Notes: generated from the letters alone by a model not told the origin. 16,737 bases of DNA from Clostridia bacterium (GCA_017472105.1 JAFUQY010000182.1:1-16737); one strand, 5' to 3'; positions 1-8,242 are shown, counted from the first letter of the stretch. Numbers and translations are program-made.

Positions 1-2151
1 CCCGTCGGGAACGGATCCATGGGCGCGATGGTCTGGGGAACTGTGGCGCGGGAAAAGCTGACGCTCAACGAGGAGACGATCTGGGACGGCGGACCCCTTG
101 ACACCCGTGTTCCCGATTTCCGTGACCGCATCGAGCACATCCGCACGCTGTTCCGGCAGGGAAAGGAATACGAAGCCGATCAGTGGGCGCTTGCGAACAT
201 GAACGACTGCTTCACGCGGATCAAGGCGTACGAATACGCGGGCGAGCTGCTGGCGGATTTCCACGCGGACGACGACTGCGAAGACTACCGGCGCGACCTC
301 GATCTTGACCGCGGCATCTGCACGGTTTCCTACACGAAGGACGGCGTTTCGTATGTGCGTGAGACGTTCGCGTCCTGGCCGGCGGGGCTGATCTGTGTAC
401 GGTTCACGGCGTCGTCGGCGTTTGACTGCACGCTGAGCTATGCGCGTCCGAACGTGACCTCTCTCGAATACCGCCCGGACTACATCATTGTAAAAGCGGC
501 AACCGCGACGGCATCCAACCCCTTCTCGGTTTATGTGAAAATTGTCACCGACGGCGAGACCACCGCAGATGAGAACGGCGTGCACATCACGGGGGCATCC
601 TCGGTCGAAGCGTACACCGGCATTTTCACCGCGTTCCGGTACGACGATCTTCTCTCCGCATCCGCCGCGGTCATGGCACGTGCAAACGCCGGATGGGATA
701 AGCTCCGTGCAGAACACGTGTTCGATTTTGAGGCGGTTACAGGACGCTCAGACCTTTCTTTTGCCTCGGATGCGGAGTTGGAAGCCCTCCCGGTGAACGA
801 ACGCTTACAGCGGCTCCGTGACGACGAAAACGCACGTGACGACGGTCTGATCGCGCTCTACTGGGCATTCGGTAAGTATCTCCTCGTCGGATCGAGCCGT
901 CCGGGTACACTTCCCGCGAATTTACAGGGCGTTTGGGCGGACGGACTGACACCTCCGTGGAACTCGGACTACCACACCAATATCAATTTACAGATGAACT
1001 ACTGGCACACCGAGGCGATGGATCTCGGCGACTGCACAGAACCTCTGTTCGATTACATGAACAACTACCTCCTGCCGGGCGGAAAGAAAACGGCACGGGA
1101 AAACTACGGCACGCGCGGCATGGTGGTGCATCACCTGTCGGACATCTACGGCTTTGCGGCGGCGGCTGACGGTCTCTGGGGACTCTGGCCGGTCGGCGGT
1201 GCATGGCTGGCATACCACATGTGGGAGCATTTCCTCTACACGGGTGACACGGATTTCCTCCGGAATACAGCGTATGCGTACATCCGGGAATGCGTCCTGT
1301 TCTTCGCTGACAATCTCTTCCCGGGCGAGGACGGATACCTCCACTCAGGCCCGTCGACGTCCCCGGAAAACCGCTATCTCACCGACGTGGACGGCGAAAA
1401 AAAGGCGGTGTATCTTGCCGTCTCCCCGACAATGGATATCGAAATCATCGGCGGACTGCTGGACTTCTATGCAGAGTGCGAGAAGATTCTGAATATCGAC
1501 CCCGAGCTTGCACAGACGGCTGCACAGATCCGCGCGAAGCTCCCGCCGCTGAGAGTCGGAAAGCACGGTCAGCTCATGGAATGGCTGCACGACTACGACG
1601 AAGCGGAGCCCGGACACCGGCACATCTCCCACGCATTCGCGCTCTATCCGGCGGCACAGATCACGCGGGATACGCCCGAGTTGTTCCGTGCGATTGAGGT
1701 GACTCTGGAGCGGCGGCTTGCATCGGGCGGCGGACACACGGGCTGGTCGAGGGCATGGCTGATCAATCTCTCCGCGCGGCTCGGCAAGGCGGACGACACG
1801 TACAGGCACATCCGCGCGCTGTTCACGAAATCCACGCTCCCGAATCTGTTCGACACGCATCCGCCGTTCCAGATTGACGGCAACTTCGGCGGCGCGGCAG
1901 GCATCACGGAAATGCTTCTCCAGTCCCACGACGGCGCGATCACGCTTCTCCCGGCATCTCCCGCATTCCTCACGGGTGAATTCGACGGACTCAAAGCCCG
2001 CGGCGGCATCACGGTATCCGCGAAGTTTGACGGCGGACGCGTCACGTGGCTGAAGCTCGCATCGGACAAACCCGCGGACGTACGTCTCAGACTCCCGGGC
2101 AGGGAAGAGATGACGGTTCACGTTGACGGGGAATGGGCAATGCGGAACTGA
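1..2151 (+). CDS. GH95 family alpha-L-fucosidase, 5'-truncated by window edge
   Basis: The frame is open from base 1 (reading PVGNGSMGAM) to the TGA at 2149-2151. PVGNG is the usual start of the GH95 N-terminal domain, so the true start and any signal peptide lie upstream and the ATG at 19 is internal. GH95 enzymes hydrolyse terminal fucose, classically alpha-1,2-linked, with inversion. Numbering from the Met at 19: an N-terminal beta-sandwich (~1-230), an (alpha/alpha)6 barrel (~260-625) and a short C-terminal beta domain. Family catalytic elements are present: the NIN motif with N321 and N323 (activate the water), E450 in the SPEN motif (general acid) and D620 in FQIDGNFGG. GHRHISH and the GGGHTGWSRAW block are also typical. 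About 715 visible residues is close to a full family member (750-800). The gene is followed by its own terminator. Family assignment is firm; fucose linkage and cellular location are not visible. Confidence 0.93.
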   Translation, partial: PVGNGSMGAMVWGTVAREKLTLNEETIWDGGPLDTRVPDFRDRIEHIRTLFRQGKEYEADQWALANMNDCFTRIKAYEYAGELLADFHADDDCEDYRRDLDLDRGICTVSYTKDGVSYVRETFASWPAGLICVRFTASSAFDCTLSYARPNVTSLEYRPDYIIVKAATATASNPFSVYVKIVTDGETTADENGVHITGASSVEAYTGIFTAFRYDDLLSASAAVMARANAGWDKLRAEHVFDFEAVTGRSDLSFASDAELEALPVNERLQRLRDDENARDDGLIALYWAFGKYLLVGSSRPGTLPANLQGVWADGLTPPWNSDYHTNINLQMNYWHTEAMDLGDCTEPLFDYMNNYLLPGGKKTARENYGTRGMVVHHLSDIYGFAAAADGLWGLWPVGGAWLAYHMWEHFLYTGDTDFLRNTAYAYIRECVLFFADNLFPGEDGYLHSGPSTSPENRYLTDVDGEKKAVYLAVSPTMDIEIIGGLLDFYAECEKILNIDPELAQTAAQIRAKLPPLRVGKHGQLMEWLHDYDEAEPGHRHISHAFALYPAAQITRDTPELFRAIEVTLERRLASGGGHTGWSRAWLINLSARLGKADDTYRHIRALFTKSTLPNLFDTHPPFQIDGNFGGAAGITEMLLQSHDGAITLLPASPAFLTGEFDGLKARGGITVSAKFDGGRVTWLKLASDKPADVRLRLPGREEMTVHVDGEWAMRN

Positions 2152-2170
2152 GAATGCATGATAAATGACA

Positions 2171-2213
2171 AAGGCGGAAGTTCTCCTGAAAAAGGGAGGG
2201 CTTCTGCTTTTTT
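2171..2213 (+). terminator. Intrinsic terminator after the GH95 gene
   Basis: GCGGAAG (2174-2180) pairs with CTTCTGC (2201-2207) through one G-U pair, extended inward by TCTCC with GGGAGG, and is followed by six Ts at 2208-2213. The stem sequence is closely related to the terminators after each solute-binding gene downstream. The remaining spacer to 2325 contains only an 8-bp inverted repeat (CTGCGGCT 2214-2221, AGCCGCAG 2296-2303) that I cannot assign. Confidence 0.85.
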
Positions 2214-2325
2214 CTGCGGCTCGGAGCGGGTGCGTTTTTGCCTGACAGGGGACAGAATCTCATCCGACACCCTGCTGTACACGCCGTTTTCTGCAAGCCG
2301 CAGTTGAGAATTATGCAGCATGAGG

Positions 2326-2354
2326 TTGACAAATTTTAACGAATGTTGTATAAT
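2326..2354 (+). promoter_or_regulatory. Consensus sigma-A promoter of SBP copy 1
   Basis: TTGACA at 2326-2331, a 17-bp spacer and TATAAT at 2349-2354. Both hexamers match the housekeeping consensus exactly. The predicted 5' leader is about 45 nt and AT-rich, with no clear palindrome at the position where copies 2 and 3 have one. Confidence 0.85.
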
Positions 2355-2405
2355 ACCCATTGCATGTTATATTTTTTAACTAAATTTAATAATACGAGGT
2401 TTGCC

Positions 2406-3917
2406 ATGAACAAGAAGCTTTTCAGTGCATTGCTGGCGGCGGTCATGCTTGCGTCATCCTTTACGGCATGCAGTGAATCCACCGCCGGAACCAACACCGA
2501 CGAAACGCAGTCCGCAGCCGGAAATGACGCTGTCATCACCGACGAAACCGAGCCCGAAGAAGAACTGACCGATCTTGAGAAGCGTCAGCTCATCCCGGAC
2601 GATCTTCCCGAGGTCAAATACGACGGACGCCAGTTTCTGGTACTCGCCACGGAGTCCACATACGGCGACTATGCAGGCGAAATCGTTGCGGAAGAAATCA
2701 CCGGCGACTCCTGCAACGACGCGGTTTACAACAGAAACATCAAGATCGAGGACCGGTTCGACGTCAAGATCGCGGTTCTGACCGATTCCGCTCCGCAGAG
2801 TCAGGCAAAGACGCTTGCGCAGTCCGGTACCGAGGATTATCAGCTCCTCTCCTTCTATGACTATATGGCATACACGCCCATCACTGCGGAAGCTCTTCTG
2901 AACTGGAACGACGCTCCGTATCAGAACATGGACAAGCCGTGGCACAACTCTCTCGCGAACGATCAGGCTACCATCAACGGCAGACTGTACGCCATCTGCT
3001 CCGACCTGTCCTACACCTCCATGACCTTCACCTATGCGATTTTCGCCAACCTCAGCCTGCTCGACGAGTACGGCTACCAGCGCGACGATATTTACGGCAT
3101 GGTTCAGGACGGTACCTGGGTGATTGACAACTTCATCTCCATGATTTCCGAGATGCATCAGGACACCAACGGCAACGGCGTTTCGGACACGGCTGACGTC
3201 TTCGGCTTTGGCTACAACATGAACAATCCCGCAGACGTATGGTACACCGCATTCGGCGAGACGATCACCGGCAAGAACGCGGAAGGCAAGCTCGATATCA
3301 CCTACATGAACGACAAGACCGTCTCCATTCTGGAAAAGCTCCTGTCCTTCCACTATGATTTCAGCGGTTACATCAAGCTCGGCAAAGCATATGACGAAGA
3401 AACCTACTTCACCAACAGCCAGCTCGTATTCGCGCCCATGCGTTTCCAGGCGGCATACACCGATCTGCGCGAAATGGATGCGGAATACACCATGCTGCCC
3501 TATCCGAAGTGGGACGAAAACCAGAGTGCATACTACACCAATGCGGACGACAAATTCTCCGTATTCGGTCTGCCGATCCCGTCCTACAACAGCCTTGAAT
3601 TCTGCTCCGTGATCTTTGAAGCACTGTGCGCGGAATCCTACAAGACGGTATATCCCGCATACTATGACACCGCGCTCAAGGGCAGGTATTCCACCGACCA
3701 GCAGACTGCCGAAATGGTTGACCTTGTCATGGCAGGACGTAACTTCGACTTTGCGTTCCAGTTCGGCGAATCCACCTTCCAGCGAATCCCCTACATGCTC
3801 CGCGACCAGCTCAAGAACAACAATCCCAACATTGCATCCGCCTACAAGAGAATCGAAAAGGTTCTTGTGCGGAGCCTTGGTCCGAAGTTCTACGCACTGT
3901 ACGGCTTTGACGAGTGA
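2406..3917 (+). CDS. Lipoprotein extracellular solute-binding protein, copy 1
   Basis: A 503-aa secreted lipoprotein. Residues 1-21 form a signal peptide with a hydrophobic core, ending in a lipobox-like FTA before C22; an acidic low-complexity linker (~23-55) leads to the binding domain. It resembles COG1653-type (UgpB-like) sugar-binding components of ABC importers. An acidic Ca-loop-like segment DTNGNGVSDTAD begins at D253. I chose the ATG at 2406, not the in-frame 2343, because GAGG sits 6 nt upstream, the signal peptide follows at once, and 2343 overlaps the promoter. It is monocistronic, with no permease or ATPase gene nearby. By eye it is closest to copy 4 in the middle region (shared PQSQA, GTEDYQLL, NSLEFCSVIFE). 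The ligand is unknown; the GH95 neighbour suggests a glycan fragment, which is inference. Confidence 0.88.
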   Translation: MNKKLFSALLAAVMLASSFTACSESTAGTNTDETQSAAGNDAVITDETEPEEELTDLEKRQLIPDDLPEVKYDGRQFLVLATESTYGDYAGEIVAEEITGDSCNDAVYNRNIKIEDRFDVKIAVLTDSAPQSQAKTLAQSGTEDYQLLSFYDYMAYTPITAEALLNWNDAPYQNMDKPWHNSLANDQATINGRLYAICSDLSYTSMTFTYAIFANLSLLDEYGYQRDDIYGMVQDGTWVIDNFISMISEMHQDTNGNGVSDTADVFGFGYNMNNPADVWYTAFGETITGKNAEGKLDITYMNDKTVSILEKLLSFHYDFSGYIKLGKAYDEETYFTNSQLVFAPMRFQAAYTDLREMDAEYTMLPYPKWDENQSAYYTNADDKFSVFGLPIPSYNSLEFCSVIFEALCAESYKTVYPAYYDTALKGRYSTDQQTAEMVDLVMAGRNFDFAFQFGESTFQRIPYMLRDQLKNNNPNIASAYKRIEKVLVRSLGPKFYALYGFDE

Positions 3918-4118
3918 GCGGGGGATATCCTTAGCTGAAACTTGAAGTCTGTCTGCCCCGCTCCGGAGCTTCTGGGTTCGTTTGGCTGACGCGTGACTGT
4001 TTCTGACAGCGATACACTGAAGCGAAGGGTGGCGGATGTCTCTGAAGCTCCCGTTTGTTTGGTTTACCAAGTGAAGTGGGGACAAGTGCGGATTTGGACT
4101 TTATAATGCATATAAAAG
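3918..4118 (+). repeat. Conserved 3' block, copy A (after SBP 1)
   Basis: About 201 bp starting right after the stop codon and running into the terminator stem. It is clearly homologous to 5957-6157 and 8041-8242. It contains GAGCGGGG next to the stop, then CCCCGCTCC GGAGCTTC, and further on GAAGCTCC and a weakened right arm GAAGTGGGG (one G-U pair and one mismatch against CCCCGCTCC). Lying between stop codon and terminator, it should be transcribed as 3' UTR. No family recognised; I found no convincing ORF. Confidence 0.75.
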
Positions 4119-4152
4119 ACGGAGGTTCTTCTGGGAAGGGCTTCCGTTTTTT
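4119..4152 (+). terminator. Intrinsic terminator of SBP copy 1
   Basis: ACGGAGG (4119-4125) pairs with CTTCCGT (4141-4147) with one G-U pair, extended inward by TTCTTC with GGGAAG, and is followed by a T run to 4152. Same cassette type as at 2171, 6158, 8243 and 10300. Confidence 0.85.
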
Positions 4153-4195
4153 GTGTCCTGTACGGCTGTCAGCTTCAATACGATTTGCAATCACC

Positions 4196-4307
4196 GTAGG
4201 GACAGGCGTCCCCGACTGTCCGAAAACGTAAAACATTCGCATTATGATATTTTGCCATCGGAATCTGATTTACACCAATATCATTTCACCGATACGCCTG
4301 TCCCTAC
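4196..4307 (+). repeat. MITE-like inverted-repeat element, copy 1 (right arm shortened)
   Basis: The left arm begins GTAGGGACAGGCGTCCCC and continues to 4221. The right arm retains only ACGCCTGTCCCTAC (4294-4307) and lacks the inner ~12 bases, giving ~112 bp instead of 136. The interior (AAACGTAAAACATTCGC, then an ATGATATTTTG stretch) matches copies 2 and 4. No ORF inside. The rest of the spacer, 4308-4363, holds nothing I recognise. Confidence 0.75.
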
Positions 4308-4363
4308 CGATCGACCGGGACATGCCATACACAACCTTTGTGCCTGTTAAATTCAATTTCCTG

Positions 4364-4392
4364 TTGACAAATTCCTTTCATTATAGTATAAT
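4364..4392 (+). promoter_or_regulatory. Consensus sigma-A promoter of SBP copy 2
   Basis: TTGACA at 4364-4369, 17-bp spacer, TATAAT at 4387-4392. Spacer and flanks are clearly related to the promoter of copy 3 (shared TTATAGTATAAT), so the control region was duplicated with the gene. Confidence 0.85.
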
Positions 4393-4403
4393 GTCTCTGT
4401 ATG

Positions 4404-4419
4404 GCTCATCCGATTGGGC
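4404..4419 (+). promoter_or_regulatory. Imperfect palindrome downstream of SBP2 promoter
   Basis: GCTCATCCGATTGGGC begins 12 bp after the -10 box, exactly where copy 3 has the perfect palindrome GCTCAATATATTGAGC. It could be an operator overlapping the initial transcribed region or a small leader hairpin. Here the symmetry is decayed; only the outer GC and some inner bases match. Confidence 0.35.
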
Positions 4420-4444
4420 AAAATTCAATTATATGAGGTTCAGA

Positions 4445-5956
4445 ATGAAAACGAAATTACTGGCATCCGTTCTGGCTCTTCTCATGCTCGCGTCCTCGTT
4501 TACCGCGTGCAGTGAATCCAATGCCGGAACCAACACTGACGAAACCAATCCCGCAGGCGGAAACGAATCCGTCAGCACCGACACCTCCGTTCCCGAGGAA
4601 GAACTGACCGATCTCGAAAAGCGTCAGCTCATTCCGGACGATCTGCCGGATGTTACATTCGACGGCGAAGAATTCCGTGCATTCACCAGCAATGCCTCCC
4701 ACGCGGACTACGAGGGTGAATTTGTAGCGGAAGAAATCACCGGCGACGCCTGCAACGACGCAGTTTACAACCGTAACATCAAGATCGAAGACCGTTTTGA
4801 CGTCAAGATCACCGTAGGCTCCGATGCATCTCCTCAGAATCAGGCGAAGACCATGGCACAGGCAGGCACGGACGATTATCACGTTCTTGGTTTCTACGAT
4901 TTCGCCGCATACGGTCCGATTACCGCGGAAGCTCTGCTGAACTGGCATGACACACCCTATCAGAACATGGAAAAGCCGTGGCACAACTCTCTTGCGAACG
5001 AAGGCGCGACCATCAACGGACGTCTGTACGCAATCTGCTCCGACCTTTCCTACACCTCCATGACCTTCACCCACTGCTTCTTTGCGAATGTGGATCTGCT
5101 TGACCAGTACAACATTCCGATCGAGGATCTGTACAATATGGTTCTCGAAGGCAAGTGGACCATCGACCAGTTCATCACGCTGATTACCGACATGTATCAG
5201 GACACCAACGGTGACGGTGTAAACGACACGGAAGACCTGCACGGCTTCGGCTACTCCATCTGGAATCCCGCGGACGTATGGTTCACCGCATTCGGCGAGC
5301 AGATGGTATCCATCAACGAAGAAGGCAAGCTGGACATTACCTTCATGAGCGACAAGACCGTATCCATGCTGGAAAAACTGCTCTCCTTCCACTATGATTT
5401 CAATGCGTTCAACAATCTTCCCGCTCAGTACGACGAAGAAACCTACTTCGTGAACAGCAAGCTGGTATTTGCGCCCATGCGTTTCCAGGCGGCATACACC
5501 GATCTGAGAGACATGGAAGCAACCTACACCATGCTGCCCTATCCGAAGTGGGATGAAGCGCAGGAAGCATACTACACCTCTGCGGACGACAAGTTTACTG
5601 TATTCGGTCTTCCCACCACTTCCTACGCAAAGCTGGAATTCGTTTCCGCTGTATTTGAAGCACTTTGCGCAGAATCCTACAAGACGGTATATCCCGCATA
5701 CTACGACCAGGCACTCAAGGGCAAGTATTCCTCCGATAAGACCACTGCGGAAATGGTTGACCTGATTATGGCAGGCCGTGCATTCGACTTCGCATTCCAG
5801 TTCGGCGAAACCCTGTTCCAGAGAATCCCCTACATGATGCGCGAAATGATTCAGGACAACAATCCCAACATCGCGTCCACCTACAAGAAGATTCAGAAGT
5901 CCCTCTCCAAGAACCTCGACAAGAAGTTCTACGCGCTGTACGGCTTTGAAGAGTGA
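4445..5956 (+). CDS. Lipoprotein extracellular solute-binding protein, copy 2
   Basis: 503 aa, with a type II signal peptide whose modified Cys is C22 (SSFTAC) and an acidic linker to ~60. Family-constant blocks visible in all four paralogs include residues 98-122 (around CNDAVYNRN, C103), 340-355 (LVFAPMRFQAAYTDLR) and 404-420 (FEALCAESYKTVYPAYY). A Ca-loop-like DTNGDGVNDTED starts at D253. The ATG at 4445 has GAGG 6 nt upstream, as in copy 1; the ATG at 4433 (giving MRFRM) overlaps that ribosome site and is less likely. Copy 2 departs most from the others at residues ~75-95 and in the LLDQYNIPIEDLYNM stretch, which may reflect a different ligand. Transported substrate unknown; it probably docks with a permease encoded elsewhere. 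Confidence 0.88.
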   Translation: MKTKLLASVLALLMLASSFTACSESNAGTNTDETNPAGGNESVSTDTSVPEEELTDLEKRQLIPDDLPDVTFDGEEFRAFTSNASHADYEGEFVAEEITGDACNDAVYNRNIKIEDRFDVKITVGSDASPQNQAKTMAQAGTDDYHVLGFYDFAAYGPITAEALLNWHDTPYQNMEKPWHNSLANEGATINGRLYAICSDLSYTSMTFTHCFFANVDLLDQYNIPIEDLYNMVLEGKWTIDQFITLITDMYQDTNGDGVNDTEDLHGFGYSIWNPADVWFTAFGEQMVSINEEGKLDITFMSDKTVSMLEKLLSFHYDFNAFNNLPAQYDEETYFVNSKLVFAPMRFQAAYTDLRDMEATYTMLPYPKWDEAQEAYYTSADDKFTVFGLPTTSYAKLEFVSAVFEALCAESYKTVYPAYYDQALKGKYSSDKTTAEMVDLIMAGRAFDFAFQFGETLFQRIPYMMREMIQDNNPNIASTYKKIQKSLSKNLDKKFYALYGFEE

Positions 5957-6157
5957 GCGGGGAATATCCTTAGCTGAAACTTGAAGTCTGTCCGCCCCGC
6001 TCCGGAGCTTCTGTGTTCGTTTGGCTGACGCGTGACTGCATACACAGCGATACACCGAAGCGAAGGGTGGCGGATGTTTCTGAAGCTCCCGTTCATTCAG
6101 CTTACCAAGTGGAGCGGGGACAAGTGCAGATTTGGACTTTATAATGCATAATGAAAG
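5957..6157 (+). repeat. Conserved 3' block, copy B (after SBP 2)
   Basis: The clearest copy. GAGCGGGG (5955-5962) overlaps the stop codon. CCCCGCTCC (5995-6003) is perfectly complementary to GGAGCGGGG (6111-6119), and its first 8 bases are equally complementary to 5955-5962, so the two helices exclude each other. GGAGCTTC (6004-6011) pairs with GAAGCTCC (6082-6089), and AAGTC (5984-5988) with GACTT (6135-6139). The distal fold has a 21-nt bulge (6090-6110). Position implies 3' UTR. No known RNA family recognised. Confidence 0.78.
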
Positions 6158-6197
6158 ACGGAAGTTCTCCTGCAAAAGGGAAGGGCTTCCGTTTTTT
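6158..6197 (+). terminator. Intrinsic terminator of SBP copy 2
   Basis: ACGGAAG (6158-6164) pairs perfectly with CTTCCGT (6186-6192), extended by TTCTCC with GGGAAG, then a T run to 6197. Confidence 0.88.
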
Positions 6198-6240
6198 GTG
6201 TCCTGTACGGCTGTCAGCTTCAATGCGATCTGCAATCACC

Positions 6241-6353
6241 GTAGGGACAGGCGTCCCCGACTGTCCGAAAACGTAAAACATTTGCTTTATGATATTTTGT
6301 CATCGGAATCTGACTTACACCAATATCATTTCACCGGTATGTTTGTCCCTGCC
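6241..6353 (+). repeat. MITE-like inverted-repeat element, copy 2 (right arm decayed)
   Basis: A full left arm starts at 6241 (GTAGGGACAGGCGTCCCC...). The right end is reduced to GTTTGTCCCTGCCG near 6341-6354 with the inner arm missing. It is followed by GAAGTTCGGGCGAAGGGCTT and a T run (~6354-6382), which looks like a fused remnant of a terminator cassette. The rest of the spacer to 6447 is AT-rich with no recognised feature. Confidence 0.7.
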
Positions 6354-6447
6354 GAAGTTCGGGCGAAGGGCTTCCGTTTTTTGTATGGTTTCATTACACA
6401 AATTTCAGCAAAACTTAACATTGATGCCTGCTTGACTTAATTTCTTG

Positions 6448-6476
6448 TTGACAAATCCCTATCCTTATAGTATAAT
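6448..6476 (+). promoter_or_regulatory. Consensus sigma-A promoter of SBP copy 3
   Basis: TTGACA at 6448-6453, 17-bp spacer, TATAAT at 6471-6476. The spacer ends TTATAG as in copy 2. Confidence 0.85.
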
Positions 6477-6487
6477 ATATCTGTATA

Positions 6488-6503
6488 GCTCAATATATTG
6501 AGC
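6488..6503 (+). promoter_or_regulatory. Perfect 16-bp palindrome downstream of SBP3 promoter
   Basis: GCTCAATATATTGAGC is identical to its reverse complement and starts 12 bp after the -10 box, about +6 to +21 from the expected start site. It is a candidate operator for a dimeric repressor, or a leader hairpin just ahead of the ribosome site. Copy 2 has an imperfect counterpart at the same spacing. Confidence 0.5.
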
Positions 6504-6528
6504 AAAATTCGATTACATGAGGTTCAGA

Positions 6529-8040
6529 ATGAAAACGAAACTTCTTGCATCCGTTCTGGCTCTTCTCATGCTCGCGTCCTCGTTTACCGCGTGCAGCGAA
6601 TCCAATGCCGGAACCAACACCGACGAGACCAAGCCCTCCGGCGGAAACGAATCCGTCAGCGCCGATACCTCCGTTCCCGAAGAAGAACTGACCGACCTCG
6701 AAAAGCGTCAGCTCATTTCCGACGATCTGCCCGATGTTACCTACGACGGCGCGGAATTCCGTGTACATACCTCCAACTCCTCCATCGCTGACTACGAAGG
6801 TGAAATCGTTGCGGAAGAAATCACCGGCGACGCCTGCAACGACGCAGTTTACAACCGTAACATCAAGATCGAAGACCGTTTTGACGTCAAGATCTCCGTA
6901 GGCTCCAACGACTCCGCAAGCAGCATGCCCAAGACTCTCGCGCAGTCCGGCACCGACGACTTCCACGTCTGCGCATTCTACGACTATCTCGCATCCACTC
7001 CGATTTCCGCAGAAGCGCTTCTGAGCTGGACCACCGCGCCCTATCAGAACCTCGACAAGCCGTGGCACAACAAGCTGGCGAACGATGACGCTACCATCAA
7101 CAACAATCTCTACGCCATCTGCTCCGACCTGTCCTACACCTCCATGACCTTCACGCACACCTTCTTTGCAAACCTCGACCTTCTCGACCAGTACGGCTAC
7201 CAGCGCGACGACCTGTACAACCTCGTTCTCGAAGGCAAGTGGACGATTGACCAGTTCATCTCCATGATTTCCGAAATGTATCAGGACACCAACGGTGACG
7301 GCAAGCCCACTTCCGACGACCTTTACGGCTTCGGCTACTCCATCTGGAATCCCGCAGACGTATGGTACACTGCATTCGGCGGTCAGATTGTATCCAAGAA
7401 CGAAGAAGGCAAGCTGGACATCACCTTCATGAACGACAAGACCGTATCCATTCTGGAAAAGCTCTTCTCCTTCCACTTTGACTTCCAGGGCTTCACCAGC
7501 CTCGCTACCCAGTACGACGAAGAAACCTACTTCACCAACAACAAACTCGTATTCGCGCCCATGCGTTTCCAGGCTGCATACACCGACCTGAGAGACATGG
7601 AAGCGGAATACACCATGCTGCCCTATCCGAAGTGGGACGAAGCCCAGAGCGCATACTACACCAACGCGGACGACAAGTTCACCGTATTCGGTCTTCCCAT
7701 GCCGTCCTACAACAATCTCGAGTTCGTATCTGTAATCTTTGAAGCACTGTGCGCGGAATCCTACAAGACGGTATATCCCGCATACTATGACACCGCACTC
7801 AAGGGCAAGTACTCCACCGACCAGAAAACCGCTGAAATCGTTGACCTGACCATGGCGGGCCGTAAGTTCGACTTCGCGTTCCAGTTCGGCACCACCATTT
7901 TCCAGAACATCCCCTACATGCTCCGCGATCATCTTCAGGACAACAACCCCAACCTCGCTTCCTCCTACAAGAAGATCCAGAAAGCACTCAACAAGAACCT
8001 CGACAAGAAGTTCTACGAGCTGTATGGCTTTGAGGAATGA
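6529..8040 (+). CDS. Lipoprotein extracellular solute-binding protein, copy 3
   Basis: 503 aa with signal peptide and lipobox Cys C22. Its first ~70 residues are nearly identical to copy 2 (MKTKLLASVLALLMLASSF onward), while its middle carries GYQRDD as in copy 1 followed by LEGKWTIDQF as in copy 2. The array is therefore mosaic. A Ca-loop-like DTNGDGKPTSDD starts at D253. The ATG at 6529 has GAGG 6 nt upstream; the alternative ATG at 6517 would add MRFR. Monocistronic, with its own consensus promoter, palindrome and terminator. Like its paralogs it should be membrane-anchored outside the cell as the capture component of an ABC importer (family knowledge); the ligand is not deducible. Confidence 0.88.
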   Translation: MKTKLLASVLALLMLASSFTACSESNAGTNTDETKPSGGNESVSADTSVPEEELTDLEKRQLISDDLPDVTYDGAEFRVHTSNSSIADYEGEIVAEEITGDACNDAVYNRNIKIEDRFDVKISVGSNDSASSMPKTLAQSGTDDFHVCAFYDYLASTPISAEALLSWTTAPYQNLDKPWHNKLANDDATINNNLYAICSDLSYTSMTFTHTFFANLDLLDQYGYQRDDLYNLVLEGKWTIDQFISMISEMYQDTNGDGKPTSDDLYGFGYSIWNPADVWYTAFGGQIVSKNEEGKLDITFMNDKTVSILEKLFSFHFDFQGFTSLATQYDEETYFTNNKLVFAPMRFQAAYTDLRDMEAEYTMLPYPKWDEAQSAYYTNADDKFTVFGLPMPSYNNLEFVSVIFEALCAESYKTVYPAYYDTALKGKYSTDQKTAEIVDLTMAGRKFDFAFQFGTTIFQNIPYMLRDHLQDNNPNLASSYKKIQKALNKNLDKKFYELYGFEE

Positions 8041-8242
8041 GCGGGGAATATCCTCAGCTGAAATTTTAAGTCTGTCCGCCCCGCTCCGGAGCTTCTGGGT
8101 TCGTTCGGCTGTTGGTCGACTGCTTCTGACAGCGATACACCGAAGCGAAGGGTGGCGAATGTCTCTGAAGCTCCCGTTCATTCAGCTTACCAAGTGGAGC
8201 GGGGACATGTGCGGATTTGTAATTCATAATGCATAATAAAAG
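8041..8242 (+). repeat. Conserved 3' block, copy C (after SBP 3)
   Basis: About 202 bp homologous to copies A and B. GAGCGGGG at the stop codon, the CCCCGCTCC GGAGCTTC pair of arms, GAAGCTCC and GGAGCGGGG are all retained exactly. The intervening loop has diverged (GGCTGTTGGTCGACTGC instead of GGCTGACGCGTGACTG). Arms conserved and loop changed is the pattern expected if pairing matters, though three copies cannot prove it. Confidence 0.75.

Noticed and set aside
2214..2303. CTGCGGCT/AGCCGCAG inverted repeat after the GH95 terminator as a functional RNA
   Set aside because: An 8-bp stem closing a 74-nt loop with no further conserved structure; not distinguishable from chance.
2343..2405. Earlier in-frame start for SBP copy 1, and the analogous 4244 start for copy 2
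   Set aside because: They overlap the promoters or the MITE-like element, have no ribosome site, and would bury the lipoprotein signal peptide.
3918..4320. Possible CRISPR array, because of repeated intergenic segments
   Set aside because: The repeats are ~2 kb apart, 112-202 bp long and tied to gene units; there is no short repeat-spacer periodicity and no cas gene.
6354..6382. A second terminator after the copy 2 MITE-like element (GAAG...CTTCC then a T run)
   Set aside because: The stem is very short; it looks like a recombined fragment of the terminator cassette. Noted under the repeat but not called as a terminator.
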